This document shows positions 6,549 to 11,315 of a DNA stretch of 11,315 nt, piece after piece (position 1 is the stretch's first letter; each line of letters opens with the position of its first letter). The stretch is taken from contig DMCN01000023.1 of NCBI GenBank assembly GCA_003445795.1, positions 1 through 11,315 on the forward strand, in the 5' to 3' direction. This stretch comes from Gallionellaceae bacterium. Lineage in GTDB: Bacteria; Pseudomonadota; Gammaproteobacteria; Burkholderiales; Gallionellaceae. Below the pieces are notes generated by a model. It worked only from the letters and a program-made list of their open reading frames with translations. It searched no databases and was not told where the DNA came from. A program made the position numbers and the translations under genes.

Positions 6549-7652
6549 ATGAAAGTAGGTCTGATCGGTTGGCGCGGTATGGTGGGTTCGGTGCTCATGC
6601 AACGCATGCGCGAGGAAAAGGATTTCGAGCTCATCGACGCGGTGTTCTTCACCACCTCCAACGTCGGCGGCGCAGCCCCCGCCGAGGGCAAGGGCGTGCC
6701 GCTGAAGGACGCGATGGACATCAACGAGCTGAAGGCGATGGATGCCATCATCTCCTGCCAGGGCGGCGACTACACCACCGAGATGTTTCCCAAGCTGCGC
6801 GCTGCCGGCTGGAACGGCTACTGGATCGACGCGGCATCCACGCTGCGCATGGAAGACGATGCGGTCATCATTCTCGATCCGGTCAACCTCGACCTCATCA
6901 AGAAGTCTCTGGCCAACGGCGGCAAGAATTTCATCGGCGGCAACTGCACCAACAGCATTCTGCTGATGGGCTTGGGCGGCCTGTTCCATGCGGGTCTGGT
7001 GGAGTGGGTCTCTTCGATGACCTATCAGGCGGCATCCGGAGCAGGCGCGCAGAACATGCGCGAACTGCTGAGCCAGATGGGTGTGGCGCACGCTTGCGTG
7101 GCTGATCTGCTGGCCGACCCGAAATCTGCCATTCTGGAAATCGACCGTCGTCTGGCGGAGAAACTGCGCTCTGCGGAGATGCCGACCGAGAACTTCGGCG
7201 CGCCGCTGGCGGGTAGCCTGATCCCGTGGATCGACAAACAACTCGACAACGGCCAGTCCAAAGAAGAGTGGAAAGGCAAAGCCGAGGTGAACAAGATACT
7301 GGGCACGACTACTGTCATTCCGGTGGATGGCCTGTGCGTACGCATCGGTGCGATGCGCTGTCACAGCCTGGCGCTGACCCTCAAGTTGAAGAAGGATGTG
7401 CCGCTTGCGGAGATCGAGAATCTCATCAAGGGTGGCAATCCCTGGGTCAAGTTTGTGCCGAACGAGCGCAGCATCTCCGTGCGCGAGCTGACTCCGGTCG
7501 CCGTGACCGGCAAGCTGGATATCGCTGTCGGCCGTGTGCGCAAGATGGAGCTTGGCCCCGAATATGTAAGTGCTTTTGTGTGCGGCGACCAGTTGTTGTG
7601 GGGGGCTGCCGAGCCGTTGCGCCGCATGTTGCGCATCCTTTTGAACAAGTGA
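6549..7652 (+). CDS. asd: Aspartate-semialdehyde dehydrogenase
   Basis: NADPH-dependent cytoplasmic enzyme that reduces aspartyl phosphate to aspartate semialdehyde, the branch point to lysine/diaminopimelate, threonine and methionine. The 367-residue length equals the E. coli enzyme. The N-terminal nucleotide loop is [11 protein letters not shown] (4-14). The catalytic cysteine is C133 in GGNCTNS, with Q160, R265 and H272 at the positions matching E. coli Q162, R267 and H274. This places it in the Gram-negative Asd group. ATG 6549 gives the family's usual start. It is the last enzyme gene of the leuCDB-asd run; no hairpin with a T-run is seen in the 125 bases that follow, so some transcription may continue into fimV. 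Nothing odd in the protein. Confidence 0.99.
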   Translation: MKVGLIGWRGMVGSVLMQRMREEKDFELIDAVFFTTSNVGGAAPAEGKGVPLKDAMDINELKAMDAIISCQGGDYTTEMFPKLRAAGWNGYWIDAASTLRMEDDAVIILDPVNLDLIKKSLANGGKNFIGGNCTNSILLMGLGGLFHAGLVEWVSSMTYQAASGAGAQNMRELLSQMGVAHACVADLLADPKSAILEIDRRLAEKLRSAEMPTENFGAPLAGSLIPWIDKQLDNGQSKEEWKGKAEVNKILGTTTVIPVDGLCVRIGAMRCHSLALTLKLKKDVPLAEIENLIKGGNPWVKFVPNERSISVRELTPVAVTGKLDIAVGRVRKMELGPEYVSAFVCGDQLLWGAAEPLRRMLRILLNK

Positions 7653-7674
7653 TTGGGCGAGGTAAATCCGGTTT

Positions 7675-7689
7675 TTAACTGGCGGTTAA
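7675..7689. repeat. Short dyad in the asd-fimV gap
   Basis: TTAAC (7675-7679) and GTTAA (7685-7689) form a 5-bp inverted repeat around TGGCG. It is not followed by a T-run, so it is not a terminator. It could be a protein-binding site upstream of fimV, or chance. Confidence 0.2.
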
Positions 7690-7715
7690 CGCAGGAACTT
7701 AAGGGAAAGATGAGC

Positions 7716-7744
7716 TTGCATCACTAACCCTATGATGTTAATCT
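7716..7744 (+). promoter_or_regulatory. Weak candidate promoter region for fimV
   Basis: TTGCAT (7716-7721) and TAATCT (7739-7744) are 17 bases apart but each matches only half of the sigma-70 boxes. TATGAT (7731-7736) is a better -10 but lacks a -35. The 125-base gap and its lower GC content make a promoter here likely; which box is used is unclear. Confidence 0.3.
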
Positions 7745-7763
7745 GAATAACGTACGGGACAAT

Positions 7764-7770
7764 AAAAGGG
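7764..7770 (+). promoter_or_regulatory. Ribosome site deciding the GTG start of fimV
   Basis: AAAAGGG lies seven bases before GTG 7778. This start gives a complete signal peptide. The next in-frame Met (codon 12, 7811) lacks a ribosome site and would remove the basic n-region. Confidence 0.7.
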
Positions 7771-7777
7771 TGGCGGC

Positions 7778-10462
7778 GTGCTGAAATCAATTCTAAAAGC
7801 GTCTGTTTACATGGCCTGCCTGGCTTGGGCAGGCTTCGCCTGCGCAGCAGGTTTGGGAGGCATCAATGTCACCTCATCTCTCGGGCAACCGCTGAGAGCA
7901 GAGATCGAACTTGTCTCCATCGACAAGATCGACAAATCGACCCTTTCTGCCAAACTGGCTTCTGCCGAAGCATTCAAGAACGCCGGATTGGACTATCCCT
8001 ATAGTCTGCCCAAGGTCAAATTCCAGATCGAAGAGCGCACGAATGGCAATCCTTATGTGAAGCTGTCGACCATCCAGTCTGTAAACGAGCCTTTCGTTAC
8101 CCTGCTGGTTGAATTGAATTGGTCTTCCGGCAAGCTGATGCGTGAATACACTTTCCTGTTAGACCCCGCCGATTACAAGATCGAGCAACCCAAACCCGAA
8201 CCGGTCAAGCCTATCGAGCCAGTGTTGGCAGCGCCGGTTGTTGTGCCTGCCGTCGAACCGGTTGCAGAAGCGGCACCGGCAGCGCCTGCTGCATCCGAGC
8301 CGGCTACCGCCGAGCCTCTGGCCGAGGCGCCTGCAGAGCAGGCGGTTGCCGAAGCGCCGGCAGATGGGGCAGCCGCTCCGACCGAGCAAGCTGTCGCAGA
8401 ACAAGCTTCAACCGAGCAAGCGCTGACACAAGAGGACGCTCCTGCCGAAGTCGCGGCTGCAACTCAGGATGACTTGAGCAAGGAAGAGGCAATCGCCGAA
8501 ACTGCACTGAGTGCTCCCGCTGAACCTATCGTGGTGAAACGCGGCGAAACGCTGGGCAAGATCGCGGCGCGAATCAAACCGGCCGATGTCAGTCTGGAGC
8601 GCATGCTGGTTGCCTTGTATCGCGAGAACGCCGGCAAGTTCGATGCGCACAATATGAACCGGATCCGCGCCGGCAAGATTCTGACCATTCCGCAAGTCGA
8701 TGCCATCGAGATGTTGCCGCAAGCTGATGCGGAAGAAGAGATCCGCGCCCAGGCCGCCGACTGGAACGTCTATCGCCAGAAACTCGCTGCTGCACGGACC
8801 GTTGCTGCGGAGCACGCCGACAAGCAGGAGGCGGCCGGCAAGATCAGTACCGCGGTGACCGACAAGGCATCCACCGACAAAGAGCCAGCCAAGGAAGTGT
8901 TGAAACTGTCCAAAGGTGAAGCTCCGACCGACAAGGCAGTGGGTGGTGGCAAGACGACTGCCCAGGAAAAGGCAATCGCCAAGGAAGAAGAAGCGATCGC
9001 CAAAAACAAGGCTTTGAAGGAAGCGCAAGAGCGCACAGCGATCCTCGAGAAGAACGTCAAGGATATGCAGCGTCTGGCCGAGCTGAAGAAAGAGACTGTA
9101 GTCGCCTCTGCGCCACCGGCTGCTGCCACTCTGGCGGCTGCAGCACCGCAAGCGGCTAGCGAGGTAGCGGCAGCGAAACCCCAACCCAAGCCCAAAGCTG
9201 TCGAGCCCAAAGTGGTCGAGCCCAAAGTGGTCGAACAGCCTTCCCTGATCGATCAGTTGCTTGAAGATCCGATGTATCTGGCAGCCGGCGCGGCAGTATT
9301 GCTCCTGCTGGGTGGCGCAGGCTTCATGGTCGCCCGACGCAGCAAACAAGGGGGCGGAGCCAAGAAAGAAGAAAAAGCCAAGAAAGAAGAAGATGTCGGT
9401 GCCTCCACCGGACGTATCGCTGCGCCGATAGCGCCTTCTCCCGACACCGGTGATTTCACAGCTTCAACTCCAGTGGCTGCGGCGCCAGACATGGCAAGTG
9501 CAGACACGGAAGAAGTGGATCCGATCGGCGAAGCAGACCTGTTCCTGACTTTTGGACGCGATGCACAGGCTGAAGAGGTGTTGAAAGAAGCGCTGAAGAA
9601 GAACCCCAATAACATTCCGGTCAAGCTGAAGCTGCTGACCATCTATTCAACACGGAAAGACACCAATTCTTTCCTGGGCTACGCACGCGAGATCAAAGAA
9701 TCGGGCGACGAAAGCGCCTGGGGACAGGCAGCATCCATGGGGCGCGAGCTGGAGCCGAGCAATCCGTTCTACGGCGGCAGCGGCGAAGCTGCGGATACGA
9801 CGGGTAACCGCTCCGCGCAGGCATCGGCTGCCCCGTCGGTGGACTTCGACCTTGGTTTCGGCGCAACCACGCCGGCGAGCCCGAGTGCCGGTTTCAGCAG
9901 CCAGAGTACCGTCGTGCTGGAGAATGCCTCTCAGGAAAAGACCACCACCCTGACTTCGGACGATCTGCGTGCCGCAGTCCAGTCGTCGACGCCGATGGAT
10001 TTCGATATCACCGGAACGAACCCGGGTACGCCTAGTGCCAACTTCAACACGGAAGCAACGGCCGTGATGAACATGGACGATCTGGTGTTCGATGTGACGG
10101 CTACTCATCCCGGCGTTCCTGCGATGGGCGCCACACCGGCGCCGGCTGACGACGGTATGGCATTCACGCTGGATTTCCCGATGGAGATCAAGACGGAAGC
10201 CCCGGCGGCAAAACCATCCGCACCGGATATCGGTCTGGGGGGTATCAGTCTGGATCTGGATAGTCTCGGTGCGCCAGCCGCTGCGGGTGCTGCCGGCTCC
10301 AAAGACGAGAACTGGCACGAAGTCGCCACCAAACTCGATCTGGCCAAGGCCTATCAGGAGATGGGCGATTCGGCCGGCGCGAAGGAGATACTGGACGAAG
10401 TGTTGCGTGACGGCGACGAGCAACAACGCGAGACCGCTCAGAAGCTGCTGCAACAGTTGTAA
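7778..10462 (+). CDS. fimV: FimV/HubP-family polar inner-membrane protein with LysM domain
   Basis: Member of the FimV/HubP family, which anchors at the cell pole, binds peptidoglycan and organises type IV pili, chemotaxis or chromosome partners. The 894-residue protein has a signal peptide (1-24, ACAA|GLGG). The FimV N-terminal domain follows (25-131, beginning GLGGINVTSSLGQPLRAEIE). Next come an Ala/Pro/Glu-rich linker (about 137-250), a LysM domain (250-306, IVVKRGETLGKIAARI) and a coiled-coil-prone stretch (about 395-440). A single membrane helix spans 499-519. The cytoplasmic part has a TPR-like region (585-640, EADLFLTFGRDAQAEEVLKE), an acidic linker with three degenerate DFD repeats, and the conserved FimV C-terminal domain (845-894). 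It starts with GTG and ends at an intrinsic terminator. The domain order is complete; which pole function it serves here is not readable from the window. Confidence 0.95.
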   Translation: MLKSILKASVYMACLAWAGFACAAGLGGINVTSSLGQPLRAEIELVSIDKIDKSTLSAKLASAEAFKNAGLDYPYSLPKVKFQIEERTNGNPYVKLSTIQSVNEPFVTLLVELNWSSGKLMREYTFLLDPADYKIEQPKPEPVKPIEPVLAAPVVVPAVEPVAEAAPAAPAASEPATAEPLAEAPAEQAVAEAPADGAAAPTEQAVAEQASTEQALTQEDAPAEVAAATQDDLSKEEAIAETALSAPAEPIVVKRGETLGKIAARIKPADVSLERMLVALYRENAGKFDAHNMNRIRAGKILTIPQVDAIEMLPQADAEEEIRAQAADWNVYRQKLAAARTVAAEHADKQEAAGKISTAVTDKASTDKEPAKEVLKLSKGEAPTDKAVGGGKTTAQEKAIAKEEEAIAKNKALKEAQERTAILEKNVKDMQRLAELKKETVVASAPPAAATLAAAAPQAASEVAAAKPQPKPKAVEPKVVEPKVVEQPSLIDQLLEDPMYLAAGAAVLLLLGGAGFMVARRSKQGGGAKKEEKAKKEEDVGASTGRIAAPIAPSPDTGDFTASTPVAAAPDMASADTEEVDPIGEADLFLTFGRDAQAEEVLKEALKKNPNNIPVKLKLLTIYSTRKDTNSFLGYAREIKESGDESAWGQAASMGRELEPSNPFYGGSGEAADTTGNRSAQASAAPSVDFDLGFGATTPASPSAGFSSQSTVVLENASQEKTTTLTSDDLRAAVQSSTPMDFDITGTNPGTPSANFNTEATAVMNMDDLVFDVTATHPGVPAMGATPAPADDGMAFTLDFPMEIKTEAPAAKPSAPDIGLGGISLDLDSLGAPAAAGAAGSKDENWHEVATKLDLAKAYQEMGDSAGAKEILDEVLRDGDEQQRETAQKLLQQL
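9200..9234 (+). repeat. 15-bp tandem repeat inside fimV
   Basis: Two exact copies of GTCGAGCCCAAAGTG (9200-9214 and 9215-9229) are followed by a partial third (GTCGA). They encode a VEPKV repeat just before the membrane helix. In-frame slippage would change linker length without breaking the frame. Confidence 0.8.
9359..9394 (+). repeat. 18-bp tandem repeat inside fimV
   Basis: Two adjacent 18-base units share their first 15 bases (GCCAAGAAAGAAGAA) and encode AKKEEK then AKKEED, directly after the membrane helix. This Lys-rich block agrees with the cytoplasmic side by the positive-inside rule. Confidence 0.8.
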
Positions 10463-10480
10463 GCCGCGAATGCGGAACGA

Positions 10481-10512
10481 ACGGCAGCCACATCAGGCTG
10501 CCGTTTTTATTT
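10481..10512 (+). terminator. Intrinsic (Rho-independent) terminator of fimV
   Basis: ACGGCAGCC (10481-10489) and GGCTGCCGT (10496-10504) form a perfect 9-bp stem with the 6-base loop ACATCA, followed by TTTTTATTT. It starts 18 bases after the fimV stop codon. Its shape is textbook, so most transcripts from fimV should end here. The next gene starts 12 bases after the T-run. Confidence 0.92.
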
Positions 10513-10524
10513 GGTGAACACGAG

Positions 10525-11142
10525 ATGAGACCGCTACATCCCACCGTGCAGATACTGCTGTGGATATTGCTGGTGCTGCTGGCGCAACGCTGGCAGCCAT
10601 CTGTGCTGCTGGCAGCCTGTCTGTTGAGCAGCTCGGTTGCTCTGTGGCTGGACTCGGCGCATTTCCTGCGTCTGCTGCGGCGCACGCGCTGGATTGCTTT
10701 CTCCCTGTTATTGATCTATGCCTGGGCAACGCCGGGCATAGCGTTGTTCAATGAGCTTGGCAGTTTGTCGCCGACCTGGGAGGGATTGCTGGACGGGGCG
10801 CTACAGTTGGGGCGCTTGCTCTGTGCCCTGGCCGGTCTGGCTGTCTTGCTTGCCACCCTGACGCAGGAGCGGCTCATCGGCGGTTTGTATGCGCTGGCCC
10901 ATCCTCTGCGCCTGTTCGGATTGTCGCGCGAACGCTTTGCTGTGCGCTTGGCGCTGACGCTGGAATATGCCGAGACGACGATGCACGATACCGCCAAGGA
11001 TTGGCGTGGTGCGATAGCGCAGGCCATGAAAGCGGGAGAAACGGGGACGGCGCAGATCGAACTGCAACGGCAGCGCTACAGCATGCTGGATGTTGCGCTA
11101 TTGGCTGCTTGTGCGGCCGTGTTGATCGGAGCGTGGCGATGA
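10525..11142 (+). CDS. EcfT/CbiQ-like membrane protein (energy-coupling-factor transmembrane component family)
   Basis: A 205-residue inner-membrane protein with about five hydrophobic stretches (8-20, 24-42, 56-72, 97-112, 187-203). Between helices 4 and 5 lies a long charged cytoplasmic region containing [10 protein letters not shown] (111-120), [13 protein letters not shown] (126-138) and DWRGA (159-163). This layout resembles the coupling domain of T components of ECF vitamin/metal transporters, where two short Arg-containing motifs dock on the ATPases. DWRGA would stand for the usual A-R-G-type motif, so the match is imperfect. No ATPase or substrate-binding S component is in the window, so it may serve partners elsewhere or have another role. 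ATG 10525 has only GGTG as a weak ribosome site. The end overlaps truA by ATGA, indicating co-translation. Family call is moderately sure; substrate unknown. Confidence 0.65.
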   Translation: MRPLHPTVQILLWILLVLLAQRWQPSVLLAACLLSSSVALWLDSAHFLRLLRRTRWIAFSLLLIYAWATPGIALFNELGSLSPTWEGLLDGALQLGRLLCALAGLAVLLATLTQERLIGGLYALAHPLRLFGLSRERFAVRLALTLEYAETTMHDTAKDWRGAIAQAMKAGETGTAQIELQRQRYSMLDVALLAACAAVLIGAWR

Positions 11143-11315
11143 GGATCGCTCTGGGAGTGGAATACGACGGCAGCGGCTACAACGGCTGGCAGAGCCAGCC
11201 CGATGTGCCGAACGTTCAGGATGCGCTGCAAAAGGCGTTGAGCGAGATCGCGGGCGAGAGCATCGCCATTCTTGCCGCCGGCCGCACCGATACCGGCGTG
11301 CATGCGCTGGAGCAG
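11139..11315 (+). CDS. truA: tRNA pseudouridine synthase A, N-terminal 59 residues, cut by window edge
   Basis: TruA converts uridines 38-40 of the tRNA anticodon arm to pseudouridine. The fragment begins [20 protein letters not shown], the typical N-terminus, and contains [10 protein letters not shown] (47-56) with the catalytic aspartate D51. About 200 residues lie beyond the right edge. Its ATG shares the sequence ATGA with the stop of the upstream EcfT-like gene, so the two are probably translated together. The position downstream of fimV is common in betaproteobacteria. Confidence 0.97.
   Translation, partial: MRIALGVEYDGSGYNGWQSQPDVPNVQDALQKALSEIAGESIAILAAGRTDTGVHALEQ

Noticed and set aside
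5442..7364. 640-codon open frame on the minus strand opposite leuB and asd
   Set aside because: leuB and asd happen to be in the same frame and GC-rich, so their antisense frame stays open. The predicted protein is His/Arg/Gln-rich without a domain, and both sense genes have all catalytic residues.
7653..7777. Intrinsic terminator after asd
   Set aside because: The TTAAC/GTTAA dyad is short and has no T-run after it.
8408..9349. Minus-strand frame opposite fimV
   Set aside because: Cys/Leu/Arg-rich shadow of the Ala/Glu/Lys-rich fimV linker; no start signals.
10463..10524. Riboswitch (for example cobalamin) ahead of the EcfT-like gene
   Set aside because: The 62-base gap is almost filled by the intrinsic terminator; there is no room for an aptamer.

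Overview
The window looks like a chromosomal housekeeping segment of a betaproteobacterium. The order leuC-leuD-leuB-asd-fimV-truA, next to a grpE-dnaK heat-shock operon, is typical of that class. A Nitrosomonadales or Gallionella/Sideroxydans-like source would fit, but this is an inference from gene order and protein character, not a database match. Coding density is high, no gap exceeds about 125 bases, and I see no insertion sequence, phage gene, CRISPR array, rRNA or tRNA.

Left part, minus strand (1-1901): grpE is followed by the first 413 codons of dnaK, which runs off the left edge. A good sigma-32 (heat-shock) promoter lies upstream of grpE, and a second sigma-32-like promoter lies in the grpE-dnaK gap. 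The shared 118-base region between grpE and the divergent transporter gene also holds a 7-bp-arm palindrome.

Middle, plus strand (1964-7652): an HcaT-like major facilitator transporter comes first. It is followed closely by leuC, a small exported Lys-rich protein gene, leuD, leuB and asd. LeuC and LeuD form isopropylmalate isomerase and LeuB is the dehydrogenase, so the cluster makes leucine. Asd makes aspartate semialdehyde for lysine/diaminopimelate, methionine and threonine. Very short gaps or overlaps suggest one transcript, with translational coupling around the small gene. That gene encodes a signal peptide followed by five exact 11-residue repeats and resembles a Cys-less entericidin.

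Right part, plus strand (7778-11315): fimV encodes a large LysM-containing inner-membrane polar hub protein with a GTG start. It ends at a clear intrinsic terminator. An EcfT/CbiQ-like membrane protein gene starts only 12 bases after the terminator's T-run and overlaps truA (tRNA pseudouridine synthase, cut by the right edge) by 4 bases.

Most of the window is ordinary core metabolism. The parts most worth a second look are the repeat-built small protein inside the leu operon, the orphan EcfT-like protein coupled to truA behind a terminator, the paired sigma-32 promoters, and the palindrome in the divergent promoter region.
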